Positions 36,859 to 46,149 are shown, numbered from the stretch's first letter. The stretch is 64,000 nucleotides of DNA from Actinotalea endophytica (GCF_025717005.1 NZ_JAOVZU010000009.1:62001-126000); one strand, 5' to 3'. The notes: generated from the sequence alone by a model not told the origin. Translations and numbers: made by a program.

Positions 36859-36944
36859 TCCATCACACGACCCGTCGCGCGGGTTGGCGAGGCAAGACCC
36901 CGATACCGGCGATGGCGCCGGACCAGAACGAGGAGGTTTTGGAT

Positions 36945-37916
36945 ATGCGGAAGCGGATCTTGGCCGGGATGGCGCTGCTGGGTTCGGCGGCTCTGGTGGT
37001 GTCCGGATGCTCGTCCGGCAGCGACTCCGGCAGCGCGAGCGGCGACACGATCACCGTGGGCTTCGCCCAGACCGGTTCGGAGAGCGGCTGGCGCAGCGCG
37101 AACACCGAGTCGATGAAGGCCGCCTTCTCCACCGACAACGGCTTCGACCTCGTGTTCAACGCCGCGGACAACGACCCGGCCGCGCAGATCGCCGCGGTGC
37201 GCTCGTTCATCAACCAGGGCGTCGACGCGATCGTGATCGCCCCGATCGTCGAGGACGGCTGGGACGACGTCCTGACCGAGGCCAAGGACGCCGGCATCCC
37301 GGTGGTCCTCGAGGACCGCACGGTGACCGCGTCCGAGGACCTCTACGCCACCTGGGTGGGCCTGGACTTCAAGCTCGAGGGCGAGAAGGCCGGCGAGTGG
37401 GCGGCCCAGACGTTCACCGAGCCGACGAAGATGGTCGTCCTCGAGGGCACGACCGGGTCCGCCCCGGCCAACGACCGGGCCGAGGGCTTCGACGCGGCCA
37501 TCGCCGGCACACCGATCGAGAAGATCGACTCGCAGACCGGTGACTTCACCCGTGACGGCGGCAAGTCCGTCATGGAGGGCTTCCTGCAGAAGTACGGCGT
37601 CGACGGCATCGACCTGGTCTACGCGCACAACGACGACATGGCCCTCGGTGCGATCGAGGCCATCGAGGCCGCGGGCGCCACGCCGGGCGAGGACATCAAG
37701 ATCGTCTCGATCGACGCGGTCCACGACGGCATGCAGGCGCTCGTCGACGGCAAGATCAACTACATCGTCGAGTGCAACCCGCTGCTCGGCGACAAGGCCG
37801 CCGACCTGGTCAAGAAGGTGCTCGCCGGCGACGCCGTCGACAAGCGCACCATCGTCGAGGACCAGGCGTTCGACCAGGCCGCCGCCGAAGAGGCGCTGCC
37901 GGACCGCAAGTACTGA
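36945..37916 (+). CDS. ytfQ: Sugar ABC transporter substrate-binding lipoprotein (YtfQ-like)
   Basis: 323 residues: signal peptide with lipobox VVSGC (C22), a Ser/Gly linker and a type 1 periplasmic-binding fold. The first strand TVGFAQTGSESGWRSANTES closely matches YtfQ, the galactofuranose binding protein of E. coli, so the ligand may be a furanose sugar; that is inferred. The start at 36945 has AGGAGG 9 bases upstream; an earlier in-frame ATG (36846) would spoil the signal peptide. It is the first gene of the importer operon and is followed by a hairpin. Confidence 0.94.
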   Translation: MRKRILAGMALLGSAALVVSGCSSGSDSGSASGDTITVGFAQTGSESGWRSANTESMKAAFSTDNGFDLVFNAADNDPAAQIAAVRSFINQGVDAIVIAPIVEDGWDDVLTEAKDAGIPVVLEDRTVTASEDLYATWVGLDFKLEGEKAGEWAAQTFTEPTKMVVLEGTTGSAPANDRAEGFDAAIAGTPIEKIDSQTGDFTRDGGKSVMEGFLQKYGVDGIDLVYAHNDDMALGAIEAIEAAGATPGEDIKIVSIDAVHDGMQALVDGKINYIVECNPLLGDKAADLVKKVLAGDAVDKRTIVEDQAFDQAAAEEALPDRKY

Positions 37917-37985
37917 GCGGACCGACCTGCGCCGACCTCCCCGCCAGGCAGGCCGGCGCAGGGAGGACCGGCCGACCACTCGCGC

Positions 37986-38020
37986 GAGGACGGCGTCGGC
38001 ACGACACCGACGCCGTCCTC
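37986..38020 (+). terminator. Intercistronic hairpin between ytfQ and ytfR
   Basis: Perfect 13-bp stem GAGGACGGCGTCG (37986-37998) with complement at 38008-38020 and a nine-base loop; no T tract. Such hairpins often protect or partly terminate the message so that the binding protein is made in excess over the transporter. Confidence 0.65.
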
Positions 38021-38050
38021 GGCCCGGACTCACGAGGAAGTGACCAGCGC

Positions 38051-39580
38051 ATGCGTGCGGACACCCCCCCGATCGTCGAGATGCGTGGCATCACCATCCG
38101 GTTCCCCGGGGTGCTCGCGCTCGACGGTGTCGACTTCCTGCTGCGCCCCGGTGAGGTGCACGCACTGATGGGTGAGAACGGCGCCGGGAAGTCGACTCTG
38201 ATCAAAGCGCTCACCGGGGTCTACGCGGTCGACGACGGCACCATCACGGTCGCCGGGGAGCGCCGGACGTTCGCGACGACCGCCGACGCGCAGGCGGCGG
38301 GCATCTCGACCGTGTACCAGGAGGTCAACCTCTGCCCCAACCTCACGGTGGGGGAGAACGTCATGCTCGGCCACGAGCCGCGCCGGGGACGCACCATCGA
38401 CTGGCGCGCCACGCACACCGAGGCCGAGCGGCACCTGCGGAGCCTGGGCCTCGAGCTCGACCCGCGGACGTTGCTGTCCACCCACTCGATCGCGATCCAG
38501 CAGCTGGTCGCGATCAGCCGCGCCATGGTGCTCGAGGCCAAGGTGCTGATCCTGGACGAGCCGACCTCGAGCCTCGACCGGGACGAGGTCGAGCAGCTGT
38601 TCGGCGTCATCCGGGACCTGCGTGACTCCGGGGTCGCGATCCTGTTCGTGTCGCACTTCCTGGACCAGGTGTACGAGATCTCCGACCGGATCACGGTGCT
38701 GCGCAACGGCGCCCTGGTCGGTGAGTACCCCGTGGCCGACCTGCCGCGGGACGCCCTGGTCACCAAGATGATCGGCCGCGAGCTCGACGACCTCGAGGCG
38801 CTGTCGCGCTCGGCGCACCGCGTGATCGACCGCACCGGCGAGCCCGTGCTGCGCGCCGAGGGCGTCGGCCGTCGCGGTGTGCTCGAGCCCGCGGACCTCG
38901 AGGTCTACGCCGGCGAGGTCGTCGGTCTCGCGGGCCTGCTCGGATCCGGCCGGACCGAGCTGGTGCGGCTGCTCTACGGCGCCGATCGTCCCGACCACGG
39001 CCGCGTCGCGGTGCACGGCAGGCCGGCCCGGATCACCTCGCCGCGGCACGCGATCGACCGGCGGATCTCGTTCTCCTCGGAGGACCGGCGTGGGGAGGGC
39101 ATCGTCGCGGACCTGACGGTCGCGGAGAACATCGTGCTCGGCATCCAGGCGCGCAAGGGCTGGATGCGCAAGATCCGCAAGAGCGAGCAGGACGCCGTCG
39201 TCGCCGAGTACATCGAGGCGCTCGGCGTGCGGCCCGCGGACCCGCAGCTGATCGTCGGCAACCTCTCCGGTGGCAACCAGCAGAAGGTGCTGCTCGCCCG
39301 CTGGCTCGCGACCGCTCCCGAGCTGCTCGTCCTCGACGAGCCCACCCGCGGCATCGACGTCGGCGCGAAGGCCGACATCCAGCACAAGGTCTCCGAGCTC
39401 TCGGCCCAGGGACTCTCCGTCATCTTCATCTCGTCGGAGCTGGAGGAGGTGCTTCGATTGGCCCAGCGGATCGCGGTGCTGCGGGACCGCAAGAAGATCG
39501 GCGAGCTCGACTCCGGCGACGTCGACCTGGACGGGCTGATCGACTACCTGGCCAACGAGGGCAAGGGGAGTGCGGCGTGA
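38051..39580 (+). CDS. ytfR: Sugar ABC transporter ATPase, two domains (YtfR-like)
   Basis: 509 residues with two tandem ABC domains. The first has Walker A GENGAGKS and Walker B ILDEPTS, but its ABC signature is the weak STHSIAIQQ form. The second has a degenerate Walker A (GLLGSGRTE) and a normal signature LSGGNQQK with Walker B LVLDEPTRG. This is the usual layout of ribose/galactofuranose-type ATPases. It powers import through the two permeases that follow. It overlaps the first permease gene by 4 bases. Confidence 0.95.
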   Translation: MRADTPPIVEMRGITIRFPGVLALDGVDFLLRPGEVHALMGENGAGKSTLIKALTGVYAVDDGTITVAGERRTFATTADAQAAGISTVYQEVNLCPNLTVGENVMLGHEPRRGRTIDWRATHTEAERHLRSLGLELDPRTLLSTHSIAIQQLVAISRAMVLEAKVLILDEPTSSLDRDEVEQLFGVIRDLRDSGVAILFVSHFLDQVYEISDRITVLRNGALVGEYPVADLPRDALVTKMIGRELDDLEALSRSAHRVIDRTGEPVLRAEGVGRRGVLEPADLEVYAGEVVGLAGLLGSGRTELVRLLYGADRPDHGRVAVHGRPARITSPRHAIDRRISFSSEDRRGEGIVADLTVAENIVLGIQARKGWMRKIRKSEQDAVVAEYIEALGVRPADPQLIVGNLSGGNQQKVLLARWLATAPELLVLDEPTRGIDVGAKADIQHKVSELSAQGLSVIFISSELEEVLRLAQRIAVLRDRKKIGELDSGDVDLDGLIDYLANEGKGSAA

Positions 39581-40632
39581 TGCGCATCTGGAGGCACCGG
39601 CTGTTCTGGCCCAGCGCGGCGCTGGTCGTGCTCGTGGCGGTCAACGCGATCGCGCGGCCGCAGTTCCTGCGGATCACGCTGCAGGACGGCGAGCTGTACG
39701 GCGCGCTGATCGACATCCTGCGCAACAGCGCGCCGCTGATGCTGGTCGCGCTCGGCATGACGATCGTGATCGCCACGCGGGGCATCGACCTGTCGGTCGG
39801 TGCGGTGATGGCGGTCTCCGGCGCCGTCGCCCTGACCATCATCGACGGCTCCGGCGACCCGGGCGCCACGGGCACGGTGCTCGTCGCGGTGGTCGTGGCG
39901 CTGCTGGTCTCCCTGGTGCTCGGGGCCTGGAACGGGTTCCTGGTGTCCGCGCTCGGGATCCAGCCGATCGTCGCGACCCTGGTGCTGATGCTCGCCGGCC
40001 GCGGCGTCGCGCTGCTGATCACCGGGGGGTTCATCACCACGGTGAACTCCGCACCGCTGGCATACATCGCGAGCGGCTACCTGACCGTGCTGCCGTTCGC
40101 GTTCATCATCTCGGTGGTCGTCATCACCGCGCTCGGCCTGGTCGAGCGCCGGACCGCGCTGGGGGTCCTGACCGAGGCGGTGGGCATCAACCCCGAGGCG
40201 AGCCGGCTGGCCGGCGTCCGGTCGCGCGGCATCATCTGGGGCGCCTACATGGTCAGCGGCGTGCTCGCGGGCCTGGCCGGGATCATCTACGCCTCGAACA
40301 TCAAGGCGGCCGACGCGAACGCCGCCGGGTTCCTGATCGAGCTGTACGCGATCCTCGCGGTGGTCCTCGGCGGCACGTCGCTGGCGGGGGGCAAGTTCTC
40401 CATCGCCGGGACCGTGATCGGCGTGCTGATCATCCAGACGCTCGACTCGACGATCCTGTTCCTCGGCGTCCCGTCGGCGCAGAGCCCGGTGTTCTTCGCG
40501 TTCGTCGTCGTCGCCGTGGTGATCGCGCAGTCGCCGCGGACCAGGAACGCGTTGCGCGCCCTCGGCGGGGCGAGGCGGCCGCGAGCGGCGGCATCCGTCC
40601 AGGACCGGCCCAAGGTGGAGGTGGCCTCGTGA
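39577..40632 (+). CDS. ytfT: Sugar ABC transporter permease (YtfT-like)
   Basis: 351 residues and about nine to ten membrane helices of the RbsC/BPD_transp_2 family. LGMTIVIATRGIDLSVGAVMAVSG is the family signature and resembles YtfT. The cytoplasmic ATPase-contact loop is EAVGINPEASRLAGVRSRG. GTG at 39577 overlaps the ATPase stop and has GGGGAG 7 bases upstream; ATG at 39580 is equally possible. It overlaps the second permease gene by 4 bases. The C-terminal 30 residues are a basic cytoplasmic tail. Confidence 0.93.
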   Translation: MMRIWRHRLFWPSAALVVLVAVNAIARPQFLRITLQDGELYGALIDILRNSAPLMLVALGMTIVIATRGIDLSVGAVMAVSGAVALTIIDGSGDPGATGTVLVAVVVALLVSLVLGAWNGFLVSALGIQPIVATLVLMLAGRGVALLITGGFITTVNSAPLAYIASGYLTVLPFAFIISVVVITALGLVERRTALGVLTEAVGINPEASRLAGVRSRGIIWGAYMVSGVLAGLAGIIYASNIKAADANAAGFLIELYAILAVVLGGTSLAGGKFSIAGTVIGVLIIQTLDSTILFLGVPSAQSPVFFAFVVVAVVIAQSPRTRNALRALGGARRPRAAASVQDRPKVEVAS

Positions 40633-41651
40633 GCGCGGCGATGACCGGGACGGTGGCCGCGGAGCGCCCCACCTCGACGTTCCAGACCTTCCTGTCCCGG
40701 CGTGCCGGGATGATGCCGACCTTCGCCGCGCTGATCATCCTCGTGCTGCTGTTCGTCGGCGCCGAGGCGTTCCTGCGGGGTGACTTCATCACGCCCGGCA
40801 ACATCTCCGCGCTGCTGCTCGACAACGCCTACCTGGTGATCCTCGCGGTCGGCATGACGTTCGTGATCCTGACGGCCGGCATCGACCTCTCGGTCGGCTC
40901 GGTCATGGCGTTCACCGGCATCCTCGGCGCCCAGCTCCTCGCGCGCGGCGTGCCGGCGTGGCTGGCGATCGTCACGATGCTCGCGGGCGGCGCCGTGATC
41001 GGCCTGCTGATCGGCACGCTCGTGCAGTACTTCAGCGTCCAGCCGTTCATCGCCTCGCTCGCCGGGCTGTTCCTCGCCCGAGGCCTGGCCTACGTGGTGA
41101 GCCTGTCCTCGATCAAGGTCGAGAACACCGGCGTCCTGTGGCTGCAGACCAACCGGATCAGGGTCGGCGACTGGTACATCACCCCGACCGGCCTGATCGC
41201 GCTGCTGACCGTGGCGGTCGCGGCGTTCGTGCTGCACCTGACGCGTTTCGGCCGCACGATCTACGCGATCGGCGGCAACGAGCAGTCCGCGCGGCTGATG
41301 GGTCTGGACGTGGGCCGGACCAAGGTCGCGGCGTACGTGATCAGCGGTTTCTGCGGCGGGCTGTCCGGCCTGGTGCTGACGGCGTACTCCGGTGCCGGCT
41401 ACCCGCGCAACGGCATCGGCACCGAGCTCGACGCGATCGCGGCCGTGGTGATCGGCGGGACGCTGCTCACCGGTGGCCGGGGCTACGTGCTCGGCTCGCT
41501 CGTCGGCGTCTTCGTCTACGGGACGATCAAGACGATCATCTCGTTCATGGGCGCCGAGCAGTCGTGGATGCAGATCATCATCGGTGCCCTGCTCCTGCTG
41601 TTCATCGTCGTGCAGCGGGCCATCGTCGCGCGGTCGGAGCAGCGGCGGTAG
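40629..41651 (+). CDS. yjfF: Sugar ABC transporter permease (YjfF-like)
   Basis: 340 residues, about nine to ten helices, the second permease that pairs with YtfT-like proteins. VGMTFVILTAGIDLSVGSVMAFTG is the signature; YAIGGNEQSARLMGLDVGRTK is the ATPase-contact loop and GYPRNGIGTELDAIAAVVIGGTLLTGG matches YjfF. GTG at 40629 is coupled to the ytfT stop; ATG at 40641 is an alternative. Fifty-three bases separate it from a second ATPase gene, where a new promoter seems to lie. Confidence 0.93.
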   Translation: MSAAMTGTVAAERPTSTFQTFLSRRAGMMPTFAALIILVLLFVGAEAFLRGDFITPGNISALLLDNAYLVILAVGMTFVILTAGIDLSVGSVMAFTGILGAQLLARGVPAWLAIVTMLAGGAVIGLLIGTLVQYFSVQPFIASLAGLFLARGLAYVVSLSSIKVENTGVLWLQTNRIRVGDWYITPTGLIALLTVAVAAFVLHLTRFGRTIYAIGGNEQSARLMGLDVGRTKVAAYVISGFCGGLSGLVLTAYSGAGYPRNGIGTELDAIAAVVIGGTLLTGGRGYVLGSLVGVFVYGTIKTIISFMGAEQSWMQIIIGALLLLFIVVQRAIVARSEQRR

Positions 41652-41692
41652 TCATCGGGGCGTCGGTGAGGGCGACGCCGGGCCCCGCTCGG

Positions 41693-41704
41693 GATAATGG
41701 CGCG
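41693..41704 (+). promoter_or_regulatory. -10 box for a leaderless start of the second ATPase gene
   Basis: GATAAT at 41693-41698 ends exactly six bases before the GTG start codon, and no Shine-Dalgarno is visible. This is the layout of leaderless actinobacterial transcripts. A clear -35 element is not seen. Confidence 0.55.
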
Positions 41705-43219
41705 GTGGACGGAGCGCGGCCGCTGCTCGAGTTGACCGGCGCGACGGTGCGTTTCGGTGCCGACGCGGCGCTCGACGACGTCTCGTTCCGGATGTTCCCG
41801 GGCGAGGTCCACTCGCTGATGGGTGAGAACGGTGCCGGCAAGTCGACCCTGATCAAGGCCGTGACCGGCGCGCTGGCGCTCGACGAGGGCACACTGACCC
41901 TCGACGGCGACGAGGTCAGGTTCCCCACGCCGCACGACGCGCAGCGGGCCGGGATCAGCACCGTCTACCAGGAGATCGAGCTCCTGCCGAACCTCTCGGT
42001 GGCCGAGAACATCCTGCTGGGCCGCGAGCCGCGCGCCCACGGCGTGGTCAGCCAGCGCCGGATGCGCGACCAGGCCCGCGGCATCCTCGCCGACCTCGGG
42101 CTGGACATCGACCCGGCGTCGATCCTGGGCACCCACTCGGTGGCCGTGCAGCAGCTGGTCGCGATCGCCCGGGCGATCTCCACCGACGTGCGGGTGCTCG
42201 TGCTGGACGAGCCGACCTCGAGCCTCGACCTGGACGAGGTCGGCGAGCTTTTCCGGATCATCCGTGAGCTCAAGGCGCGTGGGGTCGCGATCCTGTTCGT
42301 GTCGCACTTCCTGGACCAGGTGTACGAGATCTGCGACCGGGTGACGGTGCTGCGGGACGGCCGGCTGGTCGGCGAGTACCTCACGCGCGAGCTGCTGCGG
42401 ATCGACCTGGTGCACAAGATGCTCGGGCACGACGTCTCGGACTACAAGGCGCGCCAGCGCGAGCCCGTCACGCAGCCGGACGCGCCCGTGTTCCTCAGCG
42501 CGCGCGGCGTGACCGCGCGCGGCATCGGGGCGGCGGACCTCGACCTCGGTGAGGCGGAGATCGTCGGCATCGCCGGGCTGCTCGGATCGGGTCGCACCGA
42601 GCTCGCACGGGCCCTGACCGGGGCCGCGCACCTGGATGCCGGCATCATCCGGATCGAGGGCCGCGCCGCCCACCTGGACTCCCCGAGGCGCGCCATCTCG
42701 CTCGGTGTCGTGTACTCCTCGGAGAACCGTCGCGCCGAGGGCATCCTCGCCGAGCTGTCGGTGCTGGAGAACATCACGCTCGCGCTCCAGGCCCACCGCG
42801 GCATCTTCCGGCGGATCCGGCCGGCCCGGCAGCGCGAGCTCGCGCAGAGCTGGGTCGAGGCGCTCGGGATCCGACCGCCCGACCTCGACCGGCCGGCCGG
42901 CACGCTCTCCGGCGGCAACCAGCAGAAGGTGCTGCTCGCCCGGCTGCTCGCGCTCGCGCCCCGCGTGCTCGTGCTCGACGAGCCGACGCGTGGCATCGAC
43001 GTCGGCGCCAAGGTCGACATCCAGAACCTGGTCGGCGAGCTCGCGGACAACGGCCTGTCCGTCATGTTCATCTCCGCCGAGCTCGAGGAGGTCCTGCGGG
43101 TCGGGGACCGCGTGGCGATCCTGCGCGACGGACGGATCGTCGAGACGCTCCGCTCGGGCGACATGACGGTCGACTCCCTCCTGGCCCTCGTGGCCCAGCC
43201 CGACGAGCAGGAGGGCTGA
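41705..43219 (+). CDS. Second two-domain sugar ABC ATPase
   Basis: 504 residues, closely similar in design to the first ATPase: Walker A GENGAGKS and Walker B VLDEPTS in domain one, LSGGNQQK and LVLDEPTRG in domain two. The two proteins share long identical runs (for example VSHFLDQVYEI and SGGNQQKVLLAR), pointing to duplication. A cluster of this kind needs only one such ATPase, so the second may serve the same permeases under other conditions or a transporter elsewhere. It has no ribosome site but a GATAAT box six bases before the GTG. LacI follows two bases later. Confidence 0.94.
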   Translation: MDGARPLLELTGATVRFGADAALDDVSFRMFPGEVHSLMGENGAGKSTLIKAVTGALALDEGTLTLDGDEVRFPTPHDAQRAGISTVYQEIELLPNLSVAENILLGREPRAHGVVSQRRMRDQARGILADLGLDIDPASILGTHSVAVQQLVAIARAISTDVRVLVLDEPTSSLDLDEVGELFRIIRELKARGVAILFVSHFLDQVYEICDRVTVLRDGRLVGEYLTRELLRIDLVHKMLGHDVSDYKARQREPVTQPDAPVFLSARGVTARGIGAADLDLGEAEIVGIAGLLGSGRTELARALTGAAHLDAGIIRIEGRAAHLDSPRRAISLGVVYSSENRRAEGILAELSVLENITLALQAHRGIFRRIRPARQRELAQSWVEALGIRPPDLDRPAGTLSGGNQQKVLLARLLALAPRVLVLDEPTRGIDVGAKVDIQNLVGELADNGLSVMFISAELEEVLRVGDRVAILRDGRIVETLRSGDMTVDSLLALVAQPDEQEG

Positions 43220-43221
43220 GC

Positions 43222-44295
43222 ATGTCCGACGGCAAGCCGGCCCGGGCCGCGAACATCTTCGACGTCGCCCGTCTCGCGGGGGTCTCGCACCAGACGGTCT
43301 CGCGCGTGCTCAACGGTCTGCCCAACGTGCGTCCCGCGACCCGCGAGCGCGTCGAGCAGGCCATCGCCCAGCTGCGGTACAGCCCGTCGCCGGCGGCCCG
43401 GTCGCTGGTGTCGCGCCGGACCCGGACGATCGGCCTGATCGCACCTGCCGTGTCCGACCACGGACCGATCCGGATCGGGATGCACTTCTCGATGGCGGCC
43501 CGCGCGGCCCGCTACAGCGTCGACATGGTCACCACGGTCGACGACGACCCGGGCGCGGTCCGGGCCGCGATCGAAGGCCTGCTGCGCCAGCGGGTCGACG
43601 CGATCGTGCTGATCGTGATGGACATCGGCGTGCTGGAGATGGTGCGCGGCCTCGACCTGTCGGTGCCCGTCGTGGCGGCGGCGTCGTCGGCCCGGCGCAG
43701 CCCGCTGCTCGTGCAGATCGACCAGTACCGGGGTGCGCGCTCCGCGGTGCGCCACCTCGCCGAGCTGGGCCACACGCGTATCGCGCACATCGCGGGACCC
43801 GCGCGTGCCGCGGACGCGGTCGAGCGGGTCCGCGGCTGGCGCGACGAGCTCGCCGAGCGCGGGTTGCCGGTGGTCGACCTGGTCTACGGGGACTGGAGCG
43901 CCGCGGACGGGTACCGGATCGGGCGGGAGATGGACCTCGAGCCCGGGATGGCGATCTTCACGTCCAACGACCTCACGGCCCTCGGGCTGCTCTCGGCGCT
44001 GCGCGAGCGGTCGATCAGCGTGCCGGAGGACGTCAGCGTCGTCGGCTTCGACGACATCCCGGAGGCCGCCTACCTCTACCCGCCGCTGACGACCGTCCGC
44101 CAGGACTTCGCCGCGCTGGGCGAGCTCATGCTGCAGAAGGTGCTGGTCGCGCTCGAGGAAGGCGAGGGCGAGACGACGGACACGCCCTTGCCGACCCACC
44201 TGATCGTCCGGGAGTCGGCCCGTCGCCGCGGTGCGGACCCGGCCGACCCGACGGAGGCCGCCGAAGCGGACCCGCGGCTCGCGTGGCGCGAGTAA
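43222..44295 (+). CDS. LacI-family regulator of the sugar operon
   Basis: 357 residues. N-terminal LacI helix-turn-helix (IFDVARLAGVSHQTVSRVLNGLPNVRPATRERV split over helices, about residues 12-50) with hinge helix SPSPAARSL, then a sugar-binding core of the same fold as the binding protein. It starts two bases after the second ATPase, so it is cotranscribed. The AGCGCT-centred box before ytfQ is its likely operator. Its core has the usual FDDIPEAAYLYPPLTTVRQD segment. The inducer is presumably the transported sugar. Confidence 0.94.
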   Translation: MSDGKPARAANIFDVARLAGVSHQTVSRVLNGLPNVRPATRERVEQAIAQLRYSPSPAARSLVSRRTRTIGLIAPAVSDHGPIRIGMHFSMAARAARYSVDMVTTVDDDPGAVRAAIEGLLRQRVDAIVLIVMDIGVLEMVRGLDLSVPVVAAASSARRSPLLVQIDQYRGARSAVRHLAELGHTRIAHIAGPARAADAVERVRGWRDELAERGLPVVDLVYGDWSAADGYRIGREMDLEPGMAIFTSNDLTALGLLSALRERSISVPEDVSVVGFDDIPEAAYLYPPLTTVRQDFAALGELMLQKVLVALEEGEGETTDTPLPTHLIVRESARRRGADPADPTEAAEADPRLAWRE

Positions 44296-44339
44296 CGTTC
44301 GCCCCACGGGAATGCCAAGGAAGCCACCCGGAGGCTGCG

Positions 44340-44933
44340 ATGAAGCGTCGCCCGATCATGCTCGTGCTCGCCGGAACGGTCGCCGCCGTGGTCGCGGTAC
44401 CCCTCGCAGCGTCGGCCGTCGAGGCCGAGGGCTGCTCCGGGTCCGTCACCACCACCGATGCGGCCGGAGCAGAGCTCGGCTCGGTCGAGGTCCCCGGTCC
44501 GGGCGCGACGCAGGCCGACCCCTTGCCGGTCGACCCGGCCGGCACGGTGGTCTGGTCGGGCAGCACCGACGCGGTCATCACCAACGGGAGCTGGTCGATC
44601 ACGGTCGGCGGCGTGCGGGTCGCGAGCGGTGACCTCGAGAACGCCGACGGCGAGACCTCGGCAGGCGGCACCGAGAACCTCGCCGACGCGTTCGCCCCGA
44701 TCGCGTGGGCGCTGCGGGGCAGCATGGTGATCCCGGTCAGCGGCACGCTCACGGGTGACGGCGGCTCGTGCCACGGCAGCGGCTGGATCACCGGGACGGG
44801 TGCGGTGACCTCCTCGCCGATCTTCTGGAGCGGGCTCGGGCTCGGCGTGATCGGGCTGCTGATGTTCATCGGCATGTTCGCGGGCACGAAGGTCGTGGCC
44901 GGCGGCGCCGCGGCGGCGGGAGGTGCGTCATGA
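44340..44933 (+). CDS. Exported membrane-anchored protein of unknown function
   Basis: 197 residues. Signal peptide (MKRRPIMLVLAGTVAAVVAVPLAASA), an extracytoplasmic domain of about 130 residues rich in Gly, Thr and Ser with two cysteines (C32 and the one in GGSCHGSG) that could form a disulfide, and a membrane helix near the C-terminus (SGLGLGVIGLLMFIGMFAG). I do not recognise the family. It overlaps the next small membrane-protein gene by 4 bases, so the two likely work together. Confidence 0.78.
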   Translation: MKRRPIMLVLAGTVAAVVAVPLAASAVEAEGCSGSVTTTDAAGAELGSVEVPGPGATQADPLPVDPAGTVVWSGSTDAVITNGSWSITVGGVRVASGDLENADGETSAGGTENLADAFAPIAWALRGSMVIPVSGTLTGDGGSCHGSGWITGTGAVTSSPIFWSGLGLGVIGLLMFIGMFAGTKVVAGGAAAAGGAS

Positions 44934-45148
44934 CCACCGACGTGCGGCGGCGGCCCGTGCTCGGGTTCTTCGCAGGTCTGTTCCTCGGGCTCGGTGTGGG
45001 CCTCGTGCTGATCGTGCTCGGCGTGGTGCCGGCGACGATCGCCTGGCTCGCGGCTCCGCCGATCGCCGGGATGGTGCTCGGCGTGCTGCTCGCGTACGTG
45101 GCGCCGGTCCGCGGGCGGAAGGGCGACACGTCGCCGGAGCCGACGTAG
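44930..45148 (+). CDS. Small two-helix membrane protein
   Basis: 72 residues with two hydrophobic segments (about 10-34 and 36-57) and a basic, then acidic tail (PVRGRKGDTSPEPT). Its ATG overlaps the preceding stop by 4 bases. No family recognised; it is probably a partner of the exported protein encoded before it. Confidence 0.75.
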   Translation: MTTDVRRRPVLGFFAGLFLGLGVGLVLIVLGVVPATIAWLAAPPIAGMVLGVLLAYVAPVRGRKGDTSPEPT

Positions 45149-45191
45149 TCCGCGACGCCGGACGGCGACCCGTCGCACGTACGGTGGGCGC

Positions 45192-46040
45192 ATGACCGAG
45201 CCCCGCACCCGTCCGTTCGCCCAGGTCGACGTGTTCGGCACCGGTCCCTGCCTGGGGAACCCGGTGGCCGTCGTGCTCGACGCTGCGGGCCTCACGGACG
45301 CGCAGATGGGCCGGTTCGCGCGATGGACGAACCTGTCCGAGACCACCTTCGTGCTGCCGCCCGAGGACCCCGGCGCCGACTACCGGCTGCGGATCTTCAC
45401 CCCGGGCGGCGAGCTCCCGTTCGCCGGGCACCCGACGCTCGGGTCGGCCCACGCCTGGCTCGAGCACGCCGGTGTACCGCGGGTCGAGGGCCGGGTGGTG
45501 CAGGAGTGCGGGGCGGGCCTGGTCGAGATCAGGATCGGGGACGGCGAGCCGGCGTTCGCGGCACCGCCGCTGGTGCGGGACGGCGAGCTCTACGAGGCGG
45601 ACGTCGCGCGGTTCACGGCGGCGTTCGGGATCACGCGGGACCGGGTCGTCGCCCATCAGTGGGTGGACAACGGACCCGGCTGGGCGGTGCTGCAGCTCGC
45701 CACGGCCGACGAGGTCCTCGCGCTCGACCCGGACCTAACCCGGATCCCGGACGCGATGGTCGGCGCGGTGGGCGCCTACCCGCCCGGGTCCGAGCACGCC
45801 TTCGAGCTGCGTGCCTTCGCACCCCGGGTCGGCATCGGTGAGGACCCGGTGACCGGCAGCCTGAACGCGTCGGTCGCCCAGTGGTTCGCCCGGACGGGCG
45901 CCGCGACCCCGCGCTACCGGGTGGCGCAGGGGGCCCGGGTCGGCCGGGCCGGGTCGATCGCGATCGCCGCCGACCCGGACGGCACGGTGTGGGTGGGCGG
46001 GAGCGCGACGTCGCTCATCCGGGGGAGCGTCACGCTCTGA
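45192..46040 (+). CDS. PhzF-family isomerase
   Basis: 282 residues of the diaminopimelate-epimerase-like PhzF fold. The catalytic glutamate is E50 in NLSETTFVLPP, with the family motifs GHPTLGSAHA and EDPVTGSLNA. Proteins of this family outside phenazine clusters have unknown substrates, and no phenazine genes are here. There is no ribosome site; TACGGT lies exactly six bases before the ATG, suggesting a leaderless message. Confidence 0.92.
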   Translation: MTEPRTRPFAQVDVFGTGPCLGNPVAVVLDAAGLTDAQMGRFARWTNLSETTFVLPPEDPGADYRLRIFTPGGELPFAGHPTLGSAHAWLEHAGVPRVEGRVVQECGAGLVEIRIGDGEPAFAAPPLVRDGELYEADVARFTAAFGITRDRVVAHQWVDNGPGWAVLQLATADEVLALDPDLTRIPDAMVGAVGAYPPGSEHAFELRAFAPRVGIGEDPVTGSLNASVAQWFARTGAATPRYRVAQGARVGRAGSIAIAADPDGTVWVGGSATSLIRGSVTL

Positions 46041-46149
46041 CCGGGGCGTCGCCGCTCGGGGCGTCGGTCGTTCGCCCGCAGGAGCTTCGCCCAGGCTGAC
46101 GCCCGGGACGGTGCGGGGCCCTGCGTGCTGCCCGGTACCGTGGTCGCCC

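Larger units (their letters stand above)
36610..36944 (+). other. 335-base regulatory region before the sugar ABC operon
   Basis: No gene is seen. It begins with a weak hairpin (GTCGGGC 36622-36628 with GCCCGAC 36639-36645) that may end the preceding message. Then come two direct copies of GGATGTGATG (36731-36750), the second forming a perfect palindrome, a further GTGATGG, and a LacI-type box overlapping a possible -10 element TAATAT (36854-36859). The ribosome site AGGAGG of ytfQ ends the region. Confidence 0.6.

Noticed and set aside
45192-46040. Phenazine biosynthesis
   Set aside because: Only a lone PhzF-family gene; no other phenazine genes are present.
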